DNA of 64,000 bases from a bacterium (GTDB taxonomy: Bacteria > Planctomycetota > JAFGQW01), in the NCBI GenBank assembly GCA_030426805.1, contig JAUHXU010000002.1, forward strand, positions 1,116,001 to 1,180,000, given 5' to 3'. Shown one piece after another: positions 38,023-45,930 of the stretch. The stretch's first letter is position 1, and every line of letters starts with the position of its first letter. The notes beneath the pieces are model-generated. The model saw nothing but the letters and a program-made list of their open reading frames with translations, did no database searches and was not told the origin of the DNA. A program made the translations under genes and the position numbers.

Positions 38023-39516
38023 ATGACGCTGACCCCCGAGCTGCGTGCGATCAAGGAGCGGGTCGAAGCGTTCGCCCGCGACTACGGTCTCGACTTCTTC
38101 GAGACGCACTACGAGATGATCGACCACGAGTCGATGAACGAGATCGCCGCGTACGGCGGCTTCCCGACGCGCTACCCGCACTGGCGACACGGGATGTCCT
38201 ACGAGCACTACTCGAAGGGCTATCAGTACGGGTTGCAGAAGATCTCCGAGCTCGTGATCAACAACGACCCTTGCTACGCCTACCTGATGCGGTCGAACTC
38301 GACACTCGACCAGAAGATGGTGATGGCGCACGTCTACGGCCACTCCGACTTCTTCAAGTGCAACCTGTGGTTCAAGAACTCCAACCGCAAGATGGTCGAC
38401 CAGATGGCGAACCACGGCGTGCGAATCCGCCGCCACGTCGAGCAGGTCGGCGTCGACGAGGTCGAGCGCTTCATCGACTTGTGCCTGTCGCTCGAGAACC
38501 TCGTCGACCTGAACAACCTCTACGTCGCGAGCGATCACAAGACGCGCGAGGCCGAGGACTCGGGCCGCGGAGATGTCTCGGTTCGCAAGCTCCGCTCCAA
38601 GGGCTACATGGACCGCTACATCAACCCGCCTGAGTTGATCGAAGCGGAGAGGGAGCGACTCCGCGAGGCGAAGGCGACGCCGCAGCGCGTGCCGGCGCAG
38701 CCGACGCGCGACGTGTTGGGATTCCTGCTCGAGCACGCACCGCTCAAGGGGTGGCAGCGCGACGTGCTCGGCATGATCCGCGCCGAGGCGCTCTACTTCG
38801 CGCCGCAGGCGATGACGAAGATCATGAACGAAGGGTGGGCGAGCTACTGGCACTCCAAGCTGATGACCGAGTGCCTGCTCGAGGATCACGAGTTGATCGA
38901 CTACGCCGAGATGCACGCCGCCGTGCTGGGCACCCAGCCCGGGCAACTGAACCCCTACAAGCTGGGCCTCGAGCTGTGGCGCGACATCGAGGACCGCTGG
39001 AATCGTGGCCGCCACGGCAGCGCCTTTGACGCGTGCGACGACATGGCGGCGAAACACGACTGGGACACCGGCGCGATGGCGGGGCGCGACAAGATCTTCG
39101 AGATCCGCACGGTGATGCACGACGTGAGCTTCATCGACGCGTTCCTGACCGAGGACTTCTGCCGCGAGCAACAGCTGTTCGTCTTTCAGCCGAACTCGCG
39201 GAGCGGTCAGAACGAGATCGGCAGCCGCGACTTCGACGAGGTCAAACAGCAGTTGCTCTTCTCGATGACGAACATGGGCAACCCGATCATCGAGGTCGTC
39301 GAGGCCAACCACCGAAACCGCGGTGAACTCTACCTCCTGCACCGGTGGGAGGGCCACGATCTGCAGTTCGACGAGGCCGCCGAGACGTTGAAAAACGTCT
39401 GCGCGATCTGGGGCCGCCCGGTCCACATCGAAACGCGCGACGAGGGGCGCGGCCGCCTGATCACGTTCGACGGCGAACGCGTCGAGAGCGAAGACATCAC
39501 GCCGACGTTCGCGTAG
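38023..39516 (+). CDS. spoVR: SpoVR-family protein
   Basis: The 497-residue protein is a full-length SpoVR/YcgB: GLDFFETHYEMIDHESMNEIAAYGG, then YHPxW-like RYPHWRHGMSYEHYSKGYQYG, VMAHVYGHSDFFK, NEGWASYWHSKLM and GNPIIEVVEANHRNRGELYL. In Bacillus, SpoVR is needed for spore cortex formation; in non-sporulating bacteria, the same gene travels with prkA and yeaH and is stress induced. The gene ends 22 nt before the convergent GNAT gene. Confidence 0.95.
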   Translation: MTLTPELRAIKERVEAFARDYGLDFFETHYEMIDHESMNEIAAYGGFPTRYPHWRHGMSYEHYSKGYQYGLQKISELVINNDPCYAYLMRSNSTLDQKMVMAHVYGHSDFFKCNLWFKNSNRKMVDQMANHGVRIRRHVEQVGVDEVERFIDLCLSLENLVDLNNLYVASDHKTREAEDSGRGDVSVRKLRSKGYMDRYINPPELIEAERERLREAKATPQRVPAQPTRDVLGFLLEHAPLKGWQRDVLGMIRAEALYFAPQAMTKIMNEGWASYWHSKLMTECLLEDHELIDYAEMHAAVLGTQPGQLNPYKLGLELWRDIEDRWNRGRHGSAFDACDDMAAKHDWDTGAMAGRDKIFEIRTVMHDVSFIDAFLTEDFCREQQLFVFQPNSRSGQNEIGSRDFDEVKQQLLFSMTNMGNPIIEVVEANHRNRGELYLLHRWEGHDLQFDEAAETLKNVCAIWGRPVHIETRDEGRGRLITFDGERVESEDITPTFA

Positions 39517-39538
39517 GTGTGGGTTTGCGGGTGCGCCG

Positions 39539-40663
39539 CTACCCGATCGGGCGCTCGTAGAGGCGGATCGTCTTGGTGCGTTCGCCGCCGATGCTCTCGA
39601 TCGTCGTGACCATCACGGTGTTGGATTCGAGCACCCAGCCCAGTTCGCAGGGGCGCGTCAACCGGTGCTTCTTGCCCGACGCGAGCATGTGGCGGTAGAG
39701 GAGGGCGTCGATCCCGCGTCCCTGCCACTCGGGCAGCACGCCGAGCGTGAGCAGACGGAACGCGTCGACCTTCTTGCGCCAGCCGAGCATGTGACGGAAT
39801 CCGAACGGCAGGATGCGCCCGTTCATCCGCTTGAGCAGCGGGTTGAGGTCGGGCGCGGCGATCGCCGACGCGACCGGCTTGCCGTCGATCTCGGCGATCG
39901 GGATGAAGTCGGGGACCGCGAACGGCTTGAGTTCGGCAGACGCGAAGCGAAACGCGTCGGCATCCATCGGCACGAAGCCCCAGTTTTCGGCCCACGCGCC
40001 GTTGTAGATCTCGCGGAGGCGCTCGAGCTCCTCGTCGAAGCGCGCGAGGTCGATCGGGCGGATCTCGATCCCGAGGCGGTCGCGCACGCGGTCGGCGATG
40101 CGGCCGACGCGCTCGGGGAAGATGATCGACGCCGAGAAGCCGTAGGCGTAGAGGTCCATCGACTTCTCGAGTCCGCACGCTTCGAGGAGCCCGAGGTAGT
40201 AGGGCGGCGTCCACGGCATCAGCAGGAACGGGTCGCGATCGAAGCCGTCGACGAGCACGCCGCACTCGTCGTTCGTGGACGGGCTCACCGGGCCGCGCAG
40301 CACGGTCGCGCCCTGCTCGGCGAGCCATCCGGCCGCAGCGTCGATCAGGTCCCGCGCGACGGCGGCATCGTCGATGCACTCGAAGAAGCCGAAGAACCCA
40401 GCGCGCTCGTCCCACGTGCGGTCGTGCGCCGGGTTGACGATCGCGAGGATCCGCCCGACCGCCTCGCCGCCGACGCTCGCGGTCCAGCCGGTGCAACGCG
40501 CCTCCCGCCAGAGCGGGTTCTTCGCCGGGTGCAGCAGGCGCTTGACGGAGTGCAGCAGTGGGGGCACCCAGCGCGCGTGGTCGCGATGGACGCGCCACGG
40601 CACGCGGAGGAACGTCCCGTCGGCGTGCGGGGCGTCGACGCGGCGGAGGCCGCGGTCACTCAC
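39539..40663 (-). CDS. GNAT-fold acyltransferase, candidate ceramide synthase
   Basis: The 374-residue protein has a family pattern I know from large GNAT proteins: VPWRVHRDHARWVPPLLHSVK, HPAKNPLWREA, FFGFFECIDDAAVA, GPVSPSTNDECGVLVDGFD, PYYLGLLEACG and a C-terminal GNAT segment LTLGVLPEWQGRGIDALL. In Caulobacter, a GNAT-type enzyme (bCerS) N-acylates the product of serine palmitoyltransferase. Here the gene begins with GTG 40663, overlapping by four bases the end of an alpha-oxoamine synthase gene, which supports that role. The substrate is inferred, so a generic acyltransferase remains possible. Confidence 0.68.
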   Translation of the reverse strand: MSDRGLRRVDAPHADGTFLRVPWRVHRDHARWVPPLLHSVKRLLHPAKNPLWREARCTGWTASVGGEAVGRILAIVNPAHDRTWDERAGFFGFFECIDDAAVARDLIDAAAGWLAEQGATVLRGPVSPSTNDECGVLVDGFDRDPFLLMPWTPPYYLGLLEACGLEKSMDLYAYGFSASIIFPERVGRIADRVRDRLGIEIRPIDLARFDEELERLREIYNGAWAENWGFVPMDADAFRFASAELKPFAVPDFIPIAEIDGKPVASAIAAPDLNPLLKRMNGRILPFGFRHMLGWRKKVDAFRLLTLGVLPEWQGRGIDALLYRHMLASGKKHRLTRPCELGWVLESNTVMVTTIESIGGERTKTIRLYERPIG

Positions 40664-41883
40664 GCGCGCTGTTGCGCGGCCGGCGTCGCGGCGGAGCGCG
40701 GGATGATCTCGAGCTCGCGACCGATCGTCGCGAGGATGTCGAGCGCCCGGTCGAGCTGGTCGCGCGTGTGCGTCGCCATCAGGCTGGTCCGGATCAGTTC
40801 CTTGCCCGGAGGTGCCGCCGGCGGAATCACCGGGTTGACGTAGACGCCCGCCTCGAAGAGCCGCTTCCAGAAGACGAACGTCTTCATCTGGTCGCCGACG
40901 ATGATCGGCTGCACCGGCGTGTTGCTGTCGCCGTTGTCGAAGCCGAGCGCGCGCAGACCGTTCTTCCAGTACTCGACGTTGGCCCAGAGCGCCTCGCGGA
41001 TCGTCGGGTCGGCCTCGATCACGTCGAGCGCCGCGAGCGCGGTCGCCGCGCAGGACGGTGAGATCGACGCCGAGAAGATCAACGGTCGGCTGTGGTGCTT
41101 CAGGTAGTGGATCACCTGCTCGGGGCCGGCGACGAAGCCGCCCATCGACGCGAACGACTTGCTGAACGTGCCGACGACGAGGTCGACCTCGTCGGTCAGG
41201 CCGAAGTGCTCCGCGGTGCCGGCGCCGGTCGGGCCGAGCACGCCGAACGCGTGCGCGTCGTCGACCATGATCCGGCTCGGGTAGCGCTTCTTCAGCTCGA
41301 CGATGCGCGGCAGGTCGACGACCTCGCCGATCATGCTGAAGACGCCGTCGACGACGATCAGTTTGCCGCCGGGTGCCGACTCGCGTTCGAGCAGGCGCTC
41401 GAGGTCATCGAGGTCGTTGTGGCGGAACTTGCGCAGTTCACCGAAGCTCAGGCGGCAGGCGTCGAAGATGCACGCGTGGTTTTCGCGGTCGGAGAAGACG
41501 ACGTCGTCCCGTCCGACGAGCGTCGCGATCACGCCGAGGTTCGTCTGGAAGCCGGTCGAGAGCGTCAGCGCCGATTCCTTGCCGCAGAAGCGCGCGAGTC
41601 TCGTCTCGAGTTCCTCGTGCAGGGTCAGCGTGCCGTTGAGGAAGCGCGAGCCGGTACAGCCGGTGCCGTAGCGCTCGATCGCTTTCGCGGCCGCCTCCTG
41701 GACGACGGGGTGGTGCGTCAGGCCGAGGTAGTTGTTCGAGCCGAGCATCAGCAGTCGCTGACCCCGGACCGTTGCCTCGGTGCCGCCACGCGACTCGGAG
41801 ATCGGGCTGAAGTACGGGTAGTATCCCGCCTTCATCACTTCCTTGGCGCGGCGGAATTTCCCGCACTTGTCGAATAGGTCCAA
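40660..41883 (-). CDS. Alpha-oxoamine synthase, probably serine palmitoyltransferase
   Basis: This PLP enzyme condenses an amino acid with an acyl-CoA. The 407-residue protein has GSNNYLGLTHHPVV, the PLP stacking region STGFQTNLGVIATL, DDAHAFGVLGPTG and the lysine loop GTFSKSFASMGGFVAG. The family includes serine palmitoyltransferase, KBL, AONS and ALAS; GTFSKSF and the GNAT partner favour the first, but Kbl-like activity cannot be excluded. The start is uncertain: TTG 41883 fits the family N-terminus LFDKCGKFRRAKEVMKAGYY, while the frame stays open upstream. A good minus-strand promoter lies at 42125-42153. Confidence 0.8.
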   Translation of the reverse strand: MDLFDKCGKFRRAKEVMKAGYYPYFSPISESRGGTEATVRGQRLLMLGSNNYLGLTHHPVVQEAAAKAIERYGTGCTGSRFLNGTLTLHEELETRLARFCGKESALTLSTGFQTNLGVIATLVGRDDVVFSDRENHACIFDACRLSFGELRKFRHNDLDDLERLLERESAPGGKLIVVDGVFSMIGEVVDLPRIVELKKRYPSRIMVDDAHAFGVLGPTGAGTAEHFGLTDEVDLVVGTFSKSFASMGGFVAGPEQVIHYLKHHSRPLIFSASISPSCAATALAALDVIEADPTIREALWANVEYWKNGLRALGFDNGDSNTPVQPIIVGDQMKTFVFWKRLFEAGVYVNPVIPPAAPPGKELIRTSLMATHTRDQLDRALDILATIGRELEIIPRSAATPAAQQRA

Positions 41884-42124
41884 GCCTGCGTCCTCGCCGT
41901 GGGCCTCGCGATGAGGCCCTTCGAAGGTTCCCCGCCTCGTGCGGCATCGATCCACGTGCACCTTCGGCACGCCCGACCATCGTCCCGCCCGACCACCGCT
42001 GCGCTCGCGACAGGCGCGCGCGCAGCACGCTCCGACTCCCGACGCTACAGAAGCGGCAATTCCATAGTGCCGGGGGGGTAGCGGATCAACGCTGTTGTTG
42101 GGCGCTGCACCGCCGACCGCAGCC

Positions 42125-42153
42125 AACTTACGACCGTCAGTGGGGGGTGTCAA
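42125..42153 (-). promoter_or_regulatory. Promoter of the oxoamine synthase-GNAT operon
   Basis: Read on the minus strand, a consensus TTGACA (42153-42148) and TAAGTT (42130-42125) are separated by 17 bp. Confidence 0.55.
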
Positions 42154-42204
42154 CGTGGGATCGTCGCCAGAGCCTTGCCCTGACACGGGTTACGACTCGT
42201 GTCG

Positions 42205-42234
42205 TTGACGGGGGGCGAGGTGGCGTCGTAGGAT
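42205..42234 (+). promoter_or_regulatory. Promoter of the kelch-like gene
   Basis: TTGACG (42205-42210) and TAGGAT (42229-42234) have an 18-bp spacer and give a leader of about 65 nt to the ATG at 42306. Confidence 0.4.
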
Positions 42235-42305
42235 GACATCGCGTTGTAGATAACCGGCAGACAAGGAGTTAGGCCCCACGACCGGGCCCTTCCAGGGAGT
42301 CCCTC

Positions 42306-43871
42306 ATGCGCATTCTCCGACTGGCCGCACTCGCGAGTTGCGTCGCGGCGAGCACCGTCGTTTCCCCGTCCGCCCAGACGATCCACCGGTCGCCGGTCGT
42401 GCTCGACGGCACGCAGGCGTCACCCGGCCGGACCTTCCAGGCGACGGTCTCGTTCCCGGCCGGGCCCGGTTCGACCTACGTGCTCGGCTTCGACGCGCTG
42501 CGCGCGCCGGCCCCGATTCCGCTCGCCGGGATCGGCGAGGTCGGGATCGCGCTGTCGCCGGCGTTCTTCTTCCTCAACGTCGGCACGCTCGACGGCTCGG
42601 GGGCTTCGTCGGTGTCGTTGCCGCTGCCGGCGAACAACGCGCTGATCGGCTTTCAGTTCTATCTCCAGGCATTCGTTCAGACGGCGCAGTCGTCTGCCGG
42701 CGCCTACTTGTCGAACCTCTACGCCGGGTTGATCCAGGGCGCGGACACGCGTCGTGTCGCCGGCGCCTCGCTGTCGTTCTCGCGCGCGTTGCACACCGCG
42801 ACGAAACTCGCCGACGGCAGCGTGCTCGTCGTCGGGGGCGGTGGCGGCTCGCTGACCGCGCCGGTCGGCACGCAGGTCGCCGAGCGCTACTACCCGTGGA
42901 CCGACCACGTCGACTTGACGCGTGCGCCCGGTGGCCCGGCCACCCAGACGACCGTCCCGCGCGTGATGCACACGGCGACGCTGCTCAACGACGGCCGCGT
43001 CTTGATCACCGGGGGTGTCAACACGGTCGGCACGGTCGTCGCTTCGGCCGAGATCTACGACCCCGCCAACGGATCGTTCACGGCGGTCGGCAACATGAAC
43101 GTGCCGCGCGCCGGGCACACCGCGACGCGACTGCCCGACGGTCGGGTGCTGATCGCCGGCGGCACGAACGCGCCGTTCGCGTTCCCCGGCGTCTTCGGTG
43201 GCGCGCAGAGCACGAGCGAGATCTACGACCCGAACGCCAAGACGTTCACGCCGGGTCCGTCGATGCTCGAGAAGCGGATGTTCCACGCGGCGTGCGCGAT
43301 CAAGCAAGGCGGAAACGACTACGTGCTCTTCGCGAGCGGCGTGAAGGGGCTGTTCCTGTTCCTCTTCCCCGACTACACCGCGACCGCCGAAGTCTACGAC
43401 GTGCAGAGCGGCACGTTCCGGAGCCAGATCGGATCGACGACCGTGCAGCCGCTGAACACGGCGCGGATCGTGCCCGGCGCGACGGTGATGCAGAACGGCC
43501 GCGTGCTGATCGTCGGCGGCGTCAACGGGAGCGTGCCGGCCGCGATCGGTGCGACCGAGGAGTTCGATCCGTCGACCGGCGGCTGGACCGCGCGCCCGAC
43601 GCTGGCGGTCCCGCGCGCTCTGCCGGCCACGACCGCGCTGCCCGACGGGCGCGTCCTCGTCGAGGGCGGTGTCCAGGGGTCGTTGACGGCGCCGACCGCG
43701 ACCGCCAGCGCGCTGCTGTTCAACGGCGCCGCGTTCAACCCGACCGCGTCCTACTCGACGACGCGTGGCGCCCACGCGGCCGTGCTGCTCAACAGTGGCG
43801 CGGTGTTGACGCTCGGCGGCGGCGATACGGCCGGCACGCCGCTTTCGAGCCTCGAGATCTATACGCCCTGA
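42306..43871 (+). CDS. Secreted kelch-like beta-propeller protein
   Basis: The 521-residue product starts with a signal peptide (LAALASCVAASTVVSPSAQ). Residues 25-150 form a beta-rich domain, and the rest has about six kelch-type repeats, each with the pattern HTATLLNDGRVLITGGVN followed by SAEIYDP and a Trp/Phe strand. Such repeats fold as blades of a propeller for binding other proteins or sugars. RBS AGGGAG precedes the ATG. A role in the envelope or matrix is likely, and the neighbouring glycosyltransferases suggest a glycan link, but no ligand can be named. Confidence 0.85.
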   Translation: MRILRLAALASCVAASTVVSPSAQTIHRSPVVLDGTQASPGRTFQATVSFPAGPGSTYVLGFDALRAPAPIPLAGIGEVGIALSPAFFFLNVGTLDGSGASSVSLPLPANNALIGFQFYLQAFVQTAQSSAGAYLSNLYAGLIQGADTRRVAGASLSFSRALHTATKLADGSVLVVGGGGGSLTAPVGTQVAERYYPWTDHVDLTRAPGGPATQTTVPRVMHTATLLNDGRVLITGGVNTVGTVVASAEIYDPANGSFTAVGNMNVPRAGHTATRLPDGRVLIAGGTNAPFAFPGVFGGAQSTSEIYDPNAKTFTPGPSMLEKRMFHAACAIKQGGNDYVLFASGVKGLFLFLFPDYTATAEVYDVQSGTFRSQIGSTTVQPLNTARIVPGATVMQNGRVLIVGGVNGSVPAAIGATEEFDPSTGGWTARPTLAVPRALPATTALPDGRVLVEGGVQGSLTAPTATASALLFNGAAFNPTASYSTTRGAHAAVLLNSGAVLTLGGGDTAGTPLSSLEIYTP

Positions 43872-43880
43872 GGCGGGGTC

Positions 43881-43906
43881 GCGCGGCGTCGACTCCGGCG
43901 CCGCGC
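43881..43906 (+). terminator. GC hairpin after the kelch-like gene
   Basis: GCGCGGCG (43881-43888) and CGCCGCGC (43899-43906) form a perfect 8-bp stem ten nt after the stop codon. No T-tract follows, so it may mark a 3' end or support Rho-dependent termination. Confidence 0.35.
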
Positions 43907-43935
43907 TCCCGTGGCCTCGATCGTCGGGGTATACT
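43907..43935 (+). promoter_or_regulatory. Weak promoter candidate before the glycosyltransferases
   Basis: A good -10 box TATACT (43930-43935) lies 12 nt before the ATG at 43948, but the -35 region TCCCGT (43907-43912) is poor. It may depend on an activator or be coincidental. Confidence 0.25.
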
Positions 43936-43947
43936 CTCCGGTACCCG

Positions 43948-45921
43948 ATGAAGATCGCGCTCGTCCTCCACCAGTTCCCGCCGCGGCATACGACCGGTAC
44001 GGAACTCTACGCCCTTCGCCTCGCGAAGGCGTTCGAGCGTCGAGGTCACTCGGTGGTGGTCTTCACCGGTGAAGACGGGGGTGGGGCGGCCGTCGGCAGC
44101 GACTCGTACGCGATCGACGGGATCCCGGTCACGCGGTCGTGGCGCAAGCGCGCGGTCGAGGCCGACCCGATCCGCGCGGGCTACGATTCGCCGGTCGCCG
44201 CCGCGGCGTTCGCGGCGTTTCTCGACCGCGAGGTGCCCGACGTCGTCCACGTCTTTCACCTGCAGGGGCTCGGCGCCGCGGTGCTCGACGTCGCGGCGGC
44301 TCGCGGCATCCCGCGATTCGTCCACCTGATGGACTATTGGCTCGCGTGTCCGCGCACGCAGATGCTCGATCTCGACGGGGCGTTGTGCGAGGGGCCGACC
44401 GACGCCGCCCGGTGTGCGTCGTGTGCCGGCGAGATCGACGGCGACTACGCCGAGGTCGCGGGGCGCAGCGACCCGGTGGCGCGCGATGCAGGCCTCGCCG
44501 CGATTCGCGAGCGGTGGCCCGCGATGCGCGCACGGCTCGACGCGACGACCGCGGTGTTCGCGCCGTCGTCCGCGATTCGCGACCGCTTCGTCGCGAACGG
44601 TCTCGCCGCCGATCGGATCGTGTTGCTGCCCTACGGCATCGACCGCGCGTCGGACACGGCGCGCGGCCCCCGCGAGGGCGGCGGGCCGTTCCGCTTCGGG
44701 TTCCTCGGCAACCTCGCGAGCTTCAAGGGCGCGCACGTGTTGCTCGAGGCGTTCGCGGGGTGGGCGCGCGACGACGTCGCGCTCCGGCTGCACGGCGACT
44801 TCTTCTTCCGCGAGCCGGCGCACGAGTCCGCGTGTCGGGCATGGGTCGAGGAGGATCCGCGGATCGAACTCGCCGGGCGCTTCGAGGCCTCCGCGCTGCC
44901 CGAGGTGCTCGCCGATCTGGACGCGCTCGTCGTGCCGTCGATGTGGTACGAGAACACGCCGTTCGTCGTACTCGAAGCCCTGTGCGCCGGGGTGCCCGTG
45001 ATCGGATCGCGGGTCGACGGCATCGCCGAGGCGATCGAGGAGGGGGCGGACGGCCTGCTGTTCGACCGCGGGGACGTCGACGGCTTGCGCGACGCGATGG
45101 CCACGGTCGCCGACCGGCCCGAGCGGCTCCGGCCGCCGACACGGACGATCCCGACGACCGACGACAACGCCGAGGCATTGCTCGAGCGCTACGCCGCGGC
45201 GGTCGCCGCCCCGCCAGCGGCGGTCGCGGGTGGGGAGCGCGCGCTGCGCGAGAAGCTGTTCGACGCGTTCGTCGCCCTCGCGAATCTCGCCGGCGGTCAC
45301 GACGGCGAGGGGTTCGCGCGCCTTCGCGAAGCGGCCGCCGCGACCGAAGAACTCGAAGGGTTGCGGCTGACGGCCGCCGAGTTGCGCCGCGAGCGCGACG
45401 CGCTCGACGCCGGCGTCGCGTCGCTCGAGGCCGCGATGCGCGAGGCGGTCGATGCGGCGGCGGCGGACCGGGAGACGCTCCTGCGCGATCTCGCCGGACA
45501 TCGGGCGAGCGTCGATGCAATCACGAACGAACGCGATGCGCTGCGGACGCATGCGTCGACGTTGGAACGGGAGAACGAGACTCTTCGGGAGCACGGTGCT
45601 ACGCTTTCGCGCGATCTGGACGGACACCGGGTCGCGCTCCGCGACGGGCGCGCGGCGTTGGCGGACGCGGAGCGTCGCGAAGCCGAGGCCCGGGCGCGTG
45701 CGGATCGCATCGCGGCGGACCACGAGGCCGCGCTGGCCGTGACGAAGGCGCTCGAGAACGAACGGGACGACCTCCGCGCTCGCCTCGAGCGTGCCGAGGC
45801 GCTCTACGACGATCTTCAGCGAATCGCCGAGGCCGATCGCGTCGGGCACGCCGAGGTGCGCGCGCGGTTGAACGCGTTGCAGCGCGCGCTCGAGTCGACT
45901 GCGCTCGGACCGAACCTGTAG
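43948..45921 (+). CDS. GT4 glycosyltransferase with C-terminal coiled coil
   Basis: The N-terminal 400 residues are a GT-B-fold GT4 enzyme: QFPPRHTTGTELYALRLAKA, then DYWLACPRTQMLDLDG, RFGFLGNLASFKGAHVLLEA and the donor-site region MWYENTPFVVLEALCAGVPV. A Cys motif (CEG near residue 148, then CASC) follows the DYW segment. About 200 residues of charged Glu/Arg/Ala-rich coiled coil end the 657-residue protein, likely for oligomerisation or tethering to partners. It leads a run of four glycosyltransferase genes. Donor and acceptor sugars cannot be told from sequence. Confidence 0.87.
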   Translation: MKIALVLHQFPPRHTTGTELYALRLAKAFERRGHSVVVFTGEDGGGAAVGSDSYAIDGIPVTRSWRKRAVEADPIRAGYDSPVAAAAFAAFLDREVPDVVHVFHLQGLGAAVLDVAAARGIPRFVHLMDYWLACPRTQMLDLDGALCEGPTDAARCASCAGEIDGDYAEVAGRSDPVARDAGLAAIRERWPAMRARLDATTAVFAPSSAIRDRFVANGLAADRIVLLPYGIDRASDTARGPREGGGPFRFGFLGNLASFKGAHVLLEAFAGWARDDVALRLHGDFFFREPAHESACRAWVEEDPRIELAGRFEASALPEVLADLDALVVPSMWYENTPFVVLEALCAGVPVIGSRVDGIAEAIEEGADGLLFDRGDVDGLRDAMATVADRPERLRPPTRTIPTTDDNAEALLERYAAAVAAPPAAVAGGERALREKLFDAFVALANLAGGHDGEGFARLREAAAATEELEGLRLTAAELRRERDALDAGVASLEAAMREAVDAAAADRETLLRDLAGHRASVDAITNERDALRTHASTLERENETLREHGATLSRDLDGHRVALRDGRAALADAERREAEARARADRIAADHEAALAVTKALENERDDLRARLERAEALYDDLQRIAEADRVGHAEVRARLNALQRALESTALGPNL

Positions 45922-45930
45922 GCGTCGAAG

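Larger units (their letters stand above)
41884..42305. other. Divergent intergenic region with two promoters
   Basis: This 422-nt gap between the alpha-oxoamine synthase (minus) and the kelch-like gene (plus) contains a minus promoter at 42125-42153 and a plus promoter at 42205-42234. The minus leader would be about 235 nt with the TTG start, so a longer protein or a regulated leader is possible. Confidence 0.5.
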
